Assembly (NCBI RefSeq): GCF_000517105.1 | Contig: NZ_KI912148.1 | Location: 2,239,706 to 2,303,705 of the forward strand | Length of the DNA: 64,000 bases | DNA from: Fischerella sp. PCC 9605 | Lineage (GTDB): Bacteria; Cyanobacteriota; Cyanobacteriia; Cyanobacteriales; Nostocaceae | Direction: 5' to 3' | Shown here: positions 1-8,968 of the stretch, piece after piece | How positions within the stretch are numbered: position 1 is the stretch's first letter | Layout of the letters: each line of letters begins with the position of its first letter | Notes under the pieces: model-generated | The model's input: only the letters and a program-made list of their open reading frames with translations | What the model was told of the DNA's origin: nothing | Databases searched by the model: none | Program-made: the position numbers and the translations under genes

Positions 1-232
1 GAAGGATTTTCGCTTCTCTTTTGAACAAATTGCGGCATTTTTCCAAACCTCCTCCCCCTGTACCAATGGGGGCAAATTCCTTCAGAACGCAGGGTTCGTT
101 GAAGCGACGAGTATCATACGCCAAATAAGTCCGTCCCAAACCACCTTGTCCTAGGAGTTTTTGAATTATATAACGGTTATCTATTAAAGTTCCTGAAGGT
201 ATTTCCGGCCTGACTAAATGGGACTGAGACAT
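1..232 (-). CDS. Serine/threonine protein kinase, N-terminal part (cut by window edge)
   Basis: The frame starts at the ATG at 230-232 and runs open off the left edge, leaving about 77 residues. They match the start of a cyanobacterial Hanks-type kinase: a short leader, the glycine-rich loop LGQGGLGRTYLAYD (residues about 28-40), the ATP-binding lysine in CVLKEF (K51) and a likely C-helix glutamate in KREAKIL. These kinases phosphorylate Ser/Thr on target proteins in the cytoplasm. The catalytic loop, DFG motif and any C-terminal sensor domain lie outside the window, so substrate and role cannot be judged. Confidence 0.85.
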   Translation of the reverse strand, partial: MSQSHLVRPEIPSGTLIDNRYIIQKLLGQGGLGRTYLAYDTRRFNEPCVLKEFAPIGTGGGGLEKCRNLFKREAKIL

Positions 233-595
233 ATTACAATACTCCTAGCTATTTTATATAGAAAATTTGGATATCTTTAACTTCAACTGCTAGAGTATTG
301 GTTTTCGTACGCAATCTGTCAAAATATCTTTAATTTGAATTGCTGAGCAACTCTAGCAGAAAATTAAGATTTATAGTAAATTTCAAGTTTGGGTTTTCCA
401 GATTATCCTCTAGGAGAACCCAATTTGAAGCTTTTACATATAATTACCCTTTTAAAAGAAAGGTAATTTTTCGTTAAGAAGTTTATTCATCCGCCAACCC
501 GCCAAATGCCTAATTATTTATCGGTATAACTCTTAGAAAATATGCAAATAAATTATTAAATTTTATGAAGCATCATTCAATTAACTGCTTGCCCA
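233..595. other. AT-rich intergenic stretch, no gene seen
   Basis: About 360 bases upstream of the kinase and downstream of the binding-protein gene. It is AT-rich, has no credible ORF and shows no clear repeat. It presumably contains the kinase promoter, but I cannot point to convincing -10/-35 boxes. Confidence 0.5.
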
Positions 596-1498
596 TTAAC
601 TTTGATTTTGCTCGGTAGGTGTTTCTGGGAGGAGAATTGCAGGTGTTTGCTTAACTCGTGCTTCTAAAGGTCTAACTTTTTCGACTATCTTAATAAACTC
701 CTTGTAATTAGGTATTCTAGCAGCAGGAACGTAACCTGCGTCGCCAGCAATATCAGCAGGTGCATCGTTCATGACTTTTTGGATTTGCTGCTGTTGATTG
801 CGGTCTACCGTTGGTGCAAGCAGCATCACTCCAGGGGGTATCCATCGGCTTGTGTGTAAAATTCTAAACTTGGTTGCACTAAAACTGCGTCGATGAACTT
901 CAAAATCTTGCTCTGATATAGCACCCGCATCAACAGTGCCGTTATCAATCCATTCAAGGATAGTTTTGGGAGTAGGAGCAGAACGGATTTGAGCTAGGGT
1001 TAAACCGTAGAGGTCGTATAAAGGAACATAGTAACCAGCAGCAGAACCGGCTTCTCCTAAGGCAATGGTTTTATTAGCCAAGTCTGATATTTTTTGAATT
1101 GGTTTGTCGTCTCGGACAATCAGTAAAGAGCGTTGTCTACTACTGGCTCCTTCCATTGAAAATAGAGGAATGTAAAGTTCTTTGCCGATCGCGATCGCTG
1201 CTAAACCAGGAGGTGCAAACACCATATCCCATCTTTTGTTATGAATTTGGTGAATGGCTTGTAATTCGTTGTAAGCTGGTTCCAGATCCACTATTGACTT
1301 AGTTTGTGAGGCAATGTAGTCTTTAAAGCGCTCATAATTCTCGAGTGAAACTTTTCCTTCACCATAGCTCACTACACCAATGGTCAGTTTGTCTGGGACG
1401 TTATTTGTTTGTTGAGAATTGCATCCCGCCCCTAGTAGTCCAATTAAGACTAATAGCTGGATAAAAAAACGCGGCCAAATAAAAATAATAGTTTTCAT
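596..1498 (-). CDS. PhnD-type phosphate/phosphonate-family ABC substrate-binding lipoprotein
   Basis: A 300-residue protein with a short positive N-terminus, a hydrophobic segment and the lipobox LLGAGC, so Cys26 is probably lipidated and the protein anchored on the outer face of the inner membrane. The rest reads as a periplasmic binding protein of the PhnD/phosphite family: LTIGVVSYGEG at the start of the mature part, WDMVFAPPGLAA, then DLANKTIALGEAGSAAGYYVP, where the family binds its oxyanion ligand. No permease or ATPase gene is adjacent, so it may act with a transporter elsewhere or as a sensor subunit. The ligand cannot be told from sequence. Confidence 0.8.
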   Translation of the reverse strand: MKTIIFIWPRFFIQLLVLIGLLGAGCNSQQTNNVPDKLTIGVVSYGEGKVSLENYERFKDYIASQTKSIVDLEPAYNELQAIHQIHNKRWDMVFAPPGLAAIAIGKELYIPLFSMEGASSRQRSLLIVRDDKPIQKISDLANKTIALGEAGSAAGYYVPLYDLYGLTLAQIRSAPTPKTILEWIDNGTVDAGAISEQDFEVHRRSFSATKFRILHTSRWIPPGVMLLAPTVDRNQQQQIQKVMNDAPADIAGDAGYVPAARIPNYKEFIKIVEKVRPLEARVKQTPAILLPETPTEQNQS

Positions 1499-1704
1499 AA
1501 TTATTAAATTACTGTAAAAGGAGATGATCGGGTGTGAGTAATTTTAATTATCTCTTTTTAAGATGGTATAGGAAGGCGATCGCACTAAAAAGTTAACCTT
1601 GATTGCAGTAAATGTTGCTATTCTAAAATATATGTTGACTAATATTAGGTTGTTCCCGATCATTATAGAAATAAGTAATTGACTCGGTGTAAATAAACAT
1701 GATA

Positions 1705-1780
1705 GGCAATCGTTGTTTGTTGTGTGTTGTTTGTTGGTTGTTCCAAACAACAAATAACAACCAACTACCAACAACTCTCT
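1705..1780. repeat. STRR heptamer array forming a hairpin
   Basis: Lies in the 397-base gap between the binding-protein gene and the FHA-ABC gene. TTGTTTG/TTGGTTG units run into TTCC and then AACAACAA/CCAACTACC units, so the two halves are reverse complements and can fold into a long stem. An 84-codon minus-strand ORF across it is a product of the repeat, not a gene. The rest of the gap is AT-rich with nothing else recognised. Confidence 0.7.
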
Positions 1781-1895
1781 TAGTTTATTCATGTCCAACT
1801 GCTGAGCTAGTCTACAAACTCATCCGGAAAATTATCCATAATTTTTTTAGGGTAAGGGTGTGATTTTAATTAGATAACTAAGTTTAAGAAATCTC

Positions 1896-4328
1896 ATGAC
1901 AGGGAGCTTTGAACAAGCTACGCTTGTAAGTCCTCAACCTTTTTTGGAACTTAATAATCAAGGTCAAACCCTACGGCTTTATCTCCAAAAAGATGAACAT
2001 CGCTTAGGGCGTGGTCGGGAGTGGGCAGATTTAGAAGTACCGATAGGCTGGGAAGTCTTCTCTAGAAAACAGGCTATCTTACGAAAAGAAGGAGAAGATT
2101 ATCGCATTTACGATGGTGATGGTATCAATCCCAGCCGCAACGGCATATTTTTAAATCAAATTCGCATTGATCCCTCCACAGGCTACCTGTTAAAAAATGG
2201 AGTGCAGTTAGAAATCGGTCAATCTCCTCATAACCGAATTCAGCTAAATTACTTTAATCCAGTTGATGCTCCAGCAACAATCCCGTCTCACCGTCGCTTG
2301 GTGTTAAAGGGTTTGAAAGATTGGCCCGTGCAACTCGGTCGGTTTCCCACACCGGATCGCTATTCCTCAATGCAGTTAGATGCACCTACAGTTTCCCGTC
2401 TACACGCTGCGATTTATCCTGATGGGAAAGGGGGACACATTCTCCAAGACTTGAGTACAAATGGTACTTTTGTCAACGGTCAACGAGTCTCAAAACGTGT
2501 ACAACTAGCGGATCAAAGCAGGATTCAGATTGGCCCGTTTAGCCTGCTTTATCGCCCAGACTGCTTAGAATTACTGGATAGTGGTAGTCAAATTCGCCTT
2601 GATGTCCACCGATTGAAACGCAAGGTCAAAGATAAAGAGGGACGCGAAAAAGTTATTCTTAACGATGTGTCATTGGTGATTGAACCAGGACAATTGGTGG
2701 CATTAGTTGGCGGTAGTGGTGCTGGTAAGTCCACCTTGATGAAATCTTTATTGGGAATTGAACCGGTATCTTCTGGCACAGTCTATCTGAACGGGCACAA
2801 TTTGCGGCAAAACTGGCCGATGTATCGTTCGCAATTAGGCTATGTCCCCCAAGATGATATTGTGCATCCCGATCTGAGAGTTGAGGAAGTTCTAGCTTAT
2901 GCTTGCAAGCTAAGATTGCCACCCGATATAAATGTTAAGGATGTAGTTGATAAGACCTTAGACCAAATTAAGCTCACTCACGTCCGGACAAATTTTATAC
3001 GTAACCTCAGTGGCGGGCAACGCAAGCGCGTCAGCATCGGTGTAGAACTTTTAGCAGACCCAAAACTGTTCTTTTTGGATGAACCGACTTCTGGTCTTGA
3101 TCCTGGTTTAGACAAAGAGATGATGCGCCTGCTGCGGGAGTTGGCAGACCAAGGGCGGACAGTGGTATTAGTTACCCATGCTACAGCTAATATTGAGGTG
3201 TGCGATCGCATTGCGTTCATGGGTAGGGGTGGCAAACTTTGCTACTTTGGCCCTCCCCAGGAAGCACTACGCTTTTTTGAGATGCCCTCAGAAGACTTAA
3301 AGTATTTTTCAGATATCTATATCAAACTCGACCAGGGCGGTAGTGCGAAGGATGTTACAACAACCGTTGACAATTGGTCGCACAAATACGAAAGATCGCC
3401 AGAATGCCAAAAATACGTAAAATCACAGTTAAAACCTGGTAAAGATAATACTTCTAAACCGGATGATAGTATCCACACAGGCATATCTCCGCTTAAACAA
3501 CTGTGGTTGTTGAGTCAACGGTATCTGCAATTAGTATTACGCGATCGCGCTAGTATAATTTTCTCTTTGGTATCGGGGCCGATCGCGATCGCGCTGACTG
3601 CTTGGATCTTGCGAGACGAGACACCGCTAAAAAAACTCGATCCGGCAGAAATTACTCAAGGCCCGCTAGCACTCAAAGTACTATTTATCTTCAGCTGTAT
3701 AGGAATTTGGGTAGGACTTTCTAGTTCCGTGCGGGAAATTGTCAAAGAAGCAGCCATTTATGCGCGAGAAAGACTCATCAACTTAGGCTTATTTCCTTAT
3801 TTGGGTTCTAAAGTTCTGATTCGTTCTGGTTTAGTTTTGCTGCAAACTCTGTTAATTGTTGCAGCTGTCTTAGTGGGTTTTAAATCACCAGAATCTAATC
3901 TCATGCCTTGGTTATTGGGTTTGGGTATTACTACTTTTTTAACCCTACTAGCCAGTGTTAGTCTCAGTTTAATGATTTCTGCTTTTGTTAAAAGTGAAAA
4001 CGAAGCAAATAGTATTCTTCCCTTGATTATGATTCCCCAAATCATTCTCTCAGGAGTGCTGTTTGAATTGACAGGATTAGCGGCTAAACTAGGTTGGCTA
4101 ACAATTAGTAGATGGTCAATTGGTGCTTATGGAGTCTTAGTTGATGTTAATGCAATGGTTCCAAAAAGTACTCCAGGCGCACCATCTTTAGATAATATTT
4201 TTGAAGTTTCTTCTGTTTACGATCCAACTTGGAAGAATTTAGGTTTAAATTGGGGAATTTTGGGTGTGCATACGTTGGTTTATTTAGTTGTGGCGTTGTT
4301 GTTGCAAAAACGGAAAGATATTGTGTAA
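1896..4328 (+). CDS. FHA-domain ABC transporter (ATPase and membrane domain fused, ABCG-like)
   Basis: An 810-residue half-transporter. Two forkhead-associated domains come first (about residues 15-125 with LGRGREWADLE and SRKQAIL; about 140-220 with QLGRFPTPD, SRLHAAI and STNGTFVNGQ). An ABC ATPase follows at about 235-460 (Walker A GGSGAGKSTL, signature LSGGQRKRVSIG, Walker B LFFLDEPTSGLD). The C-terminal 300 residues form an ABC-2 type membrane domain with about six helices. FHA domains bind phosphothreonine, so transport is probably controlled by Ser/Thr kinases; the partial kinase at the left edge is a possible but unproven partner. It likely works as a homodimeric exporter; the substrate is unknown. 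Confidence 0.9.
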   Translation: MTGSFEQATLVSPQPFLELNNQGQTLRLYLQKDEHRLGRGREWADLEVPIGWEVFSRKQAILRKEGEDYRIYDGDGINPSRNGIFLNQIRIDPSTGYLLKNGVQLEIGQSPHNRIQLNYFNPVDAPATIPSHRRLVLKGLKDWPVQLGRFPTPDRYSSMQLDAPTVSRLHAAIYPDGKGGHILQDLSTNGTFVNGQRVSKRVQLADQSRIQIGPFSLLYRPDCLELLDSGSQIRLDVHRLKRKVKDKEGREKVILNDVSLVIEPGQLVALVGGSGAGKSTLMKSLLGIEPVSSGTVYLNGHNLRQNWPMYRSQLGYVPQDDIVHPDLRVEEVLAYACKLRLPPDINVKDVVDKTLDQIKLTHVRTNFIRNLSGGQRKRVSIGVELLADPKLFFLDEPTSGLDPGLDKEMMRLLRELADQGRTVVLVTHATANIEVCDRIAFMGRGGKLCYFGPPQEALRFFEMPSEDLKYFSDIYIKLDQGGSAKDVTTTVDNWSHKYERSPECQKYVKSQLKPGKDNTSKPDDSIHTGISPLKQLWLLSQRYLQLVLRDRASIIFSLVSGPIAIALTAWILRDETPLKKLDPAEITQGPLALKVLFIFSCIGIWVGLSSSVREIVKEAAIYARERLINLGLFPYLGSKVLIRSGLVLLQTLLIVAAVLVGFKSPESNLMPWLLGLGITTFLTLLASVSLSLMISAFVKSENEANSILPLIMIPQIILSGVLFELTGLAAKLGWLTISRWSIGAYGVLVDVNAMVPKSTPGAPSLDNIFEVSSVYDPTWKNLGLNWGILGVHTLVYLVVALLLQKRKDIV

Positions 4329-4377
4329 TGGAAATTTTATTAAACTAGTAGTAGTAATTTTTTGGAACTACATAATT

Positions 4378-4623
4378 ATGGACTGGCGACAATACATCCA
4401 TTCAGACCCGAAAATATTATTGGGTAAACCAACAGTCAAAGGAACTAGATTATCAGTTGAATTCTTATTAGGGTTATTTGCAAATGGCTGGACAATACAA
4501 CAAGTGCTAGAAAACTATCCCACTCTCACAACTGAATCATTACAGGCTGTATTTGCTTTTGCTGCTGAGTGTATGCAAGAAGAATCTTTGTATACGCTAC
4601 CATTTTTATCTGAGACAGCATAA
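4378..4623 (+). CDS. DUF433 family antitoxin
   Basis: Start chosen at ATG 4378, giving 81 residues (MDWRQYIHSDPKIL...). An upstream in-frame extension overlaps the ABC gene and lacks family similarity. The core GKPTVKGTRLSVEFLLGLFANGW is typical of DUF433, a small helix-turn-helix-like fold commonly paired with a DUF5615 PIN-like toxin. Its TAA stop shares its last base with the ATG of the next gene, so the two are translationally coupled. By family precedent it neutralises the downstream protein and may repress the operon. Confidence 0.85.
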   Translation: MDWRQYIHSDPKILLGKPTVKGTRLSVEFLLGLFANGWTIQQVLENYPTLTTESLQAVFAFAAECMQEESLYTLPFLSETA

Positions 4624-4970
4624 TGCGTTTTCTTGCAAATGAAAATTTCCCTGTAATGAGTGTGCAACGGCTACGCGAAGTTGGTTATGATGTCGCTTAC
4701 GGGAGTGAAGACGCGCCTGGTGCAGAAGATTCTCAGGTTTTGGAACGGGCAGTTCATGAAGTAAGAATTATTTTGACTTTTGACCGAGATTATGGTGAAT
4801 TAATTTACCGTATGCGGATGCCAGCACCAATTGGTTTAGTTTATTTTCCCATAACACCTGAAGAATCAGCACAAGATTTACTACGTTTGCTGAATATTGA
4901 AGGATTAGCTTTAGAAGGATATTTTACAGTATTAGAACGTACACAGTTACGTCAGCGTCCATTGCCGTAG
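4623..4970 (+). CDS. DUF5615 PIN-like toxin
   Basis: A 115-residue protein beginning MRFLANENFP, the characteristic opening of DUF5615 (Mut7-C/PIN-like) proteins, with acidic residues in GSEDAPGAEDSQVL and the conserved ILTFDRDYGELIY. These acidic positions form the metal site of PIN-fold RNases. It overlaps the DUF433 gene by one base (TAATG), the usual antitoxin-then-toxin order. RNase activity is inferred from the family and not shown here. Both genes look intact. Confidence 0.85.
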   Translation: MRFLANENFPVMSVQRLREVGYDVAYGSEDAPGAEDSQVLERAVHEVRIILTFDRDYGELIYRMRMPAPIGLVYFPITPEESAQDLLRLLNIEGLALEGYFTVLERTQLRQRPLP

Positions 4971-5022
4971 TCTTTGTTTACCGTCCCGATCCTAACCGTT
5001 GGATTGATTGGAGGATAAGAAA

Positions 5023-5190
5023 ATGACACTAAAAAAATTAGCAGATTGGGCGCAGTCGCAAATCAATAATACTGCACAGTCGGAAGTTAGGCCAGACATT
5101 GGCGTGACTGTTTTACAGCTAATTGATGAACTCGAACAGCTACAAAATCGTGTTAAAGAATTAGAGGCGAAACAATCAACTTTAGCTTAG
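5023..5190 (+). CDS. Small hypothetical protein, coiled-coil C-terminus
   Basis: A 55-residue ORF starting at ATG 5023, eight bases after a good GGAGG ribosome site (5010-5014); a TTG start at 5008 is less likely because it lies inside that site. The C-terminal half (LQLIDELEQLQNRVKELEAK) has a leucine heptad pattern, suggesting a short coiled coil for dimerisation. It follows the DUF433/DUF5615 pair by about 50 bases in the same direction and may belong to the operon. I do not recognise the family. Confidence 0.55.
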   Translation: MTLKKLADWAQSQINNTAQSEVRPDIGVTVLQLIDELEQLQNRVKELEAKQSTLA

Positions 5191-5284
5191 ACTTAAAACC
5201 TCTTCACCAAATATTTCGATATGACGATGAATAGCAGATTTAACATCAGCTAATGCTTCCTTATCGAAAATTTTGGGTCTAAAA
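5182..5284 (-). pseudogene. C-terminal remnant of an unknown gene cut by the IS200/IS605 insertion
   Basis: The minus strand reads KIFDKEALADVKSAIHRH, then IEIFGEEVLSLS and a stop, immediately beside the left end of the IS200/IS605 element. It looks like the last 30 or so residues of a real protein whose body was removed or displaced by the insertion. I found no matching upstream part on the other side of the element. Its stop overlaps the 3' end of the convergent 55-residue gene. Confidence 0.35.
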
Positions 5285-5309
5285 CCCCGTCCTAGAAGGA
5301 CGGCTTTTC
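5285..5309. terminator. Hairpin at tnpA 3' end / IS200-IS605 left end
   Basis: CCGTCCT-AGA-AGGACGG followed by CTTTT. It sits over the last codons of tnpA. In IS200/IS605 elements such end hairpins are recognised by TnpA as single strands; it may also stop transcription. Confidence 0.6.
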
Positions 5310-5696
5310 TTGTTCTCGAATGTAGTGCTTAAGCACTTCAATCGGTGCGCCTCCAACGGAGCTAACAAAGTAGCTAGGACTCCAGAGGGCATCTTTTCCA
5401 TACGGCTTAGGATACCCAGCCTGACCATATCGACGGCTAGACACTCCTTTTAGAGCGTTGACTATTTGAGAGATAGAAAGCTTGGGTGGATATTCAATCA
5501 ATGCGTGAATATGGTCAGATTCCCCATTGAATTCGAGGATTTGAAAATCCATTTTCTTAGCAACCTCTTTGAATGATTTTTCAATCAGTTCAAGGCTTTC
5601 GGGAGTAAATACAGACCTACGATATTTAGTGACACAGACCAAATGAACTTTTAGACTCGAAATACCATGTCTTTCTCTGCGTAATTGGGTTGTCAT
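5292..5696 (-). CDS. tnpA: IS200/IS605 TnpA transposase (Y1 HUH)
   Basis: A 134-residue protein, the normal length for this family, and apparently intact. It has the HUH metal-binding motif in SDHIHALIEYP (about residues 60-70) and the catalytic tyrosine in HYIREQEKP near the C-terminus. TnpA nicks and rejoins single-stranded DNA at the hairpin ends and moves the element during replication. It is divergent from tnpB, with about 50 bases between the starts. Confidence 0.93.
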   Translation of the reverse strand: MTTQLRRERHGISSLKVHLVCVTKYRRSVFTPESLELIEKSFKEVAKKMDFQILEFNGESDHIHALIEYPPKLSISQIVNALKGVSSRRYGQAGYPKPYGKDALWSPSYFVSSVGGAPIEVLKHYIREQEKPSF

Positions 5697-5747
5697 TTTC
5701 TGTAGACCAAGTTAGAATGCATTTGCAGACCAATTCTATCACAGACA

Positions 5748-7052
5748 ATGAAAGCGAGATATCAATACCGTTTCTACCCAACAGACCAACAGCAGGTGAG
5801 TTTAGCTCAGTTGTTTGGTTGTGTGCGGGTAGTCTGGAATGATGCTTTAGCTTTGTGCAAGCAGTCTGAAAAACTGCCAGGGTATAACAAGCTTGCTGCA
5901 ATGTTGACTCAAGCTAAGAAGACTGAATCGAGACACTGGTTAGCGAATGTTTCTTCTGTGCCGTTGCAACAATCACTTAGACAGTTAGAGGCTGCCTATA
6001 AAAACTTTTTTGAGTCCAGAAATGGAAAGAGAAAGGGTAAAGAAGTAGGTTTGCCAAAATTCAAAAAGAAATCAAATCGCCAGTCTGCAACTTTTGCAAC
6101 TACGGCTTTCAAGATATCCTCCGGAGAAGTCTACTTAGCAAAGATTGGCAACGTAAAGCCGATCTGGTCTAGAGAACTCCCCTCTATTCCGAGTTCTGTA
6201 ACGGTCATAAAAGACTGTGCAAATCGGTATTTCTTGAGTTTTGTAATCGAGATTGAGCCGAATCAAACTGATGCCAAAAACCAAAGCATTGGAGTCGATT
6301 TAGGACTCAAAACTTTTGCTGTAATGTCTGATGGTTCTAAGTCCGAAAGTCCCAACTACTCAGAGCAGGATCGTAAAATTCGCAAGCTTCAGAAGAAATT
6401 GGCACGTCAGCAAAAAGACTCAAAACGGAGAAACAAAATTCGTCTTCAGATTGCTAAACAACACAACCGAATTGCAGATACCCGCAAAGATTTTCTCCAC
6501 AAACTATCGACCAAAATTGTCAACGATAACCAAGTCATTGTTTTGGAAGATCTGAATGTGTCAGCAATGGTGCAAAACCGTCGATTAGCCAGAGCAATTA
6601 GTTTCTAAGGTTGGAGAGAGTTTAGAAATCTGTGGGAAGCAAAATCACAGAAACTTGGTAGGACATTTCAGACCATCAATCGATGGGAGCCAACAAGCCA
6701 AGTGTGCTCTGAATGCGGTTTGAAATGGGGTAAAATCGATCTATCAATTCCTTGTGTACTCTGCTTGAACTGCGGTGCTGAGCACGATAGAGACGAGAAT
6801 GCAGCCAAAAACATAAAAATGGTCGGCATGGGGCATCGGCACGACCTTAAACGGACGGGGAGCGACTATAAGACTACTTTTGTAGCCCGTTGCTGTGAGC
6901 CGTCAAGAATCACCGACTATGCGTGGGCGGTGAGTATGTCAAAAGTGTCGCCGTTGCGTCGGAGAGAAGTCACCAGACGCTTCTGCGGCTTCCGCCGTAG
7001 ACGCCCGCAGGGCGGCTTCTTGCAGAATTCAGAACTTTGGAGGAGAGGTTAG
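5748..7052 (+). pseudogene. tnpB: TnpB (RNA-guided nuclease) broken by one in-frame stop
   Basis: Frame 5748 encodes 286 residues and stops at TAA 6606-6608, but the same frame continues with GWREFRNLWEAKSQKLG and the rest of TnpB. The RuvC residues fall on both sides of the stop: D184 (GVDLGLKTF), E267 (VLEDLNV) and, downstream, the zinc finger CSECG...CLNCG and D347 (DRDENAAKNI). A single CAA-to-TAA change would explain the break. The last 50 or so codons look unlike TnpB, so the true end is probably near 6900. The protein would normally be a guide-RNA-directed DNA nuclease that promotes element retention. Confidence 0.85.
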
Positions 7053-7073
7053 GGGTGGGGTTCTCTATCACAT

Positions 7074-7781
7074 CTACACAAGACGGCCATAGCGTGCTAC
7101 AAAATTCTGATCTGGATTTGCTTGATTATGCAACCAAGCCCACATCTGATCGCCTAAGGAAAAATGCCACCACTCGCGAGGGTTGCGTTTAAATCCGGCT
7201 TTTTCCATCACATCACACAATAGTAAACGGTTCCCATGATACTGCTGTGCTTCTGGAATATCGCTAATAGCATAGTAATCGGGGAGCGATCGCTCTGACA
7301 ATTCATCAATTGGCGAACCCATGTTTACAACCTCGCCTGTCTCATCCACCAATGTTACATCTACAGCAGCACCAGTACTGTGAGGCGGTGGTGTTTTTTC
7401 ATCCAAACTGGGTTCAGCCCAAATTTTATAAACTTCCTGCCAAATCTCTTGGCGCTGGGTTGCAGATAACTCAGCCTCAACGAGTCCTCTCTCGCGCACA
7501 GCTTCGGCAAAAGTGTAATCTACCATAAACTGCTGGACAACCACTGGACGATAAGCGTCAAAAATTTGAATGCGCCAATCAGGACGTAGCAATTGCAGGT
7601 AATTTTGCGCTGCTATCAAACTATCAACAAGGCTTTGGCGGAGAAAATAAGGGGAATGTTCGCCATAAGGCGCACCTAATTTTTCATATGGATGGGGAAA
7701 CTCCACCGCGAACAATTCTAAGGGAATTGCTACGAGAGGTTCACCACACTCTTGAATTGGTACTTGATGATACGGTCTCAT
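7074..7781 (-). CDS. D-alanyl-D-alanine dipeptidase (VanX/DdpX-like, M15D)
   Basis: Start set at ATG 7781 (MRPYHQVPIQECGEPL), giving 235 residues; an upstream in-frame extension of 53 residues has no family character. Zinc ligands are visible in HSTGAAVDV and EWWHF, and the transition-state arginine lies in IFDAYRPVVVQQ, all typical of M15D peptidases. The enzyme hydrolyses D-Ala-D-Ala, in most bacteria for peptidoglycan recycling or D-Ala catabolism; no van resistance genes are nearby. There is no clear signal peptide, so it is probably cytoplasmic. Confidence 0.88.
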   Translation of the reverse strand: MRPYHQVPIQECGEPLVAIPLELFAVEFPHPYEKLGAPYGEHSPYFLRQSLVDSLIAAQNYLQLLRPDWRIQIFDAYRPVVVQQFMVDYTFAEAVRERGLVEAELSATQRQEIWQEVYKIWAEPSLDEKTPPPHSTGAAVDVTLVDETGEVVNMGSPIDELSERSLPDYYAISDIPEAQQYHGNRLLLCDVMEKAGFKRNPREWWHFSLGDQMWAWLHNQANPDQNFVARYGRLV

Positions 7782-8968
7782 TAGTATTTTTATAATTAGA
7801 AATCGACCACAGATTAACACAGATAAATCGTCGCTGTGCATTTGGTGTGTATCTGTGTACCTTCCGGGGAGTCCGTCTACGTTTCCCAAAAACAACTGGA
7901 CTATTGCTAACAAGCATTCTGCTTTTCTTTGTGGATTCATTCACATTAGACGTAATACCAATTCTCCAAAATAAGGCTACAGATGAGAGAATAAGATTTA
8001 ATGAGATCAAGGATGTCCAATGTCAGGGGTATATCAACTAGAAATAAAACAGAGCGTAGAAGAACTTAAAGAGCTACTGGCAATACAAAAAACTGCAACT
8101 TGTAAAGAAAGAGTGCAGTTACTCTATCTACTCAAAACAGGGCATGGACAAACAATTTCACAAACAGCAGAAATTATTGGTCGGAATCGAGTCACATTAC
8201 ACAAATGGATTCGACAGTATAAAGCCGGTGGGATTGAAGAACTATTAAAACAAAAATCTTCCCCAGGGAGACCAAGAACTATTCCACAATGGGCAGAAAA
8301 AGTACTCGCTCAAAGATTGCAAGAACCACAAGGATTTAATGGTTATCAAGAAATCGTCGAGTGGTTGGAACAAAACTTGGGAGTAAATACTTGTTATAAA
8401 ACAGTTCACAAGCTGGTTTATTATCGTTTGGAATCATACCCGAAAGTTCCTCGCCCCAAGAGCGTTGAACAGCAACAGCCGCAAGTAGAGGCATTTAAAA
8501 AAACCTTGCACACAACTTAGCAATGCTTCATTGGTTTTGTGTGACAGTTTTATGTACCACGAAAACTATTCGTTTTTGCTGTGAGGATGAAACTCGAATT
8601 GGATTGAAAACAATCACAGGACGAAAAATTACTGCTCGTGGTGTTAAACCGATTGGTGTACATCAATGGCAGTTCAAAGCAACATATTTAGATGGAATCA
8701 TTGAACCACTCACAGGCGAGAGCTTTTTTTGGGAATTTTCGCATCTTAATACTGACTGTTTCCAGATTTTCCTCAATCTGATTTCTCAACATTTTGCTGA
8801 TTCCGTACTCATTATTCAACTCGACAATGATGCATTTCATCAAGCCAAACGTCTTCAGATACCAGATAACATCATTTTATTATTTCAGCCAGCACATTCT
8901 CCAGAGTTAAATCCAATTGAGCAGGTTTGGCAGTATATTAAGCGGCGACTTCGTTGGTTATTACCTCA

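Larger units (their letters stand above)
5276..7052. mobile_element. IS200/IS605-family element (divergent tnpA and tnpB)
   Basis: Contains an intact HUH transposase gene on the minus strand and a tnpB-type gene on the plus strand that diverge from about 5697-5747. The left boundary is set by the hairpin at 5285-5309; the right boundary is approximate because I could not define the right-end hairpin. A palindromic GC-rich patch at 6976-7020 (GCGGCTTCCGCCG and related units) near the tnpB 3' end may be part of it or a separate dispersed repeat. These elements move as single-stranded circles without target duplication. Confidence 0.8.

Noticed and set aside
1544..1798. 84-codon minus-strand ORF
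   Set aside because: Largely translated from an STRR array, with no ribosome site or protein-like composition.
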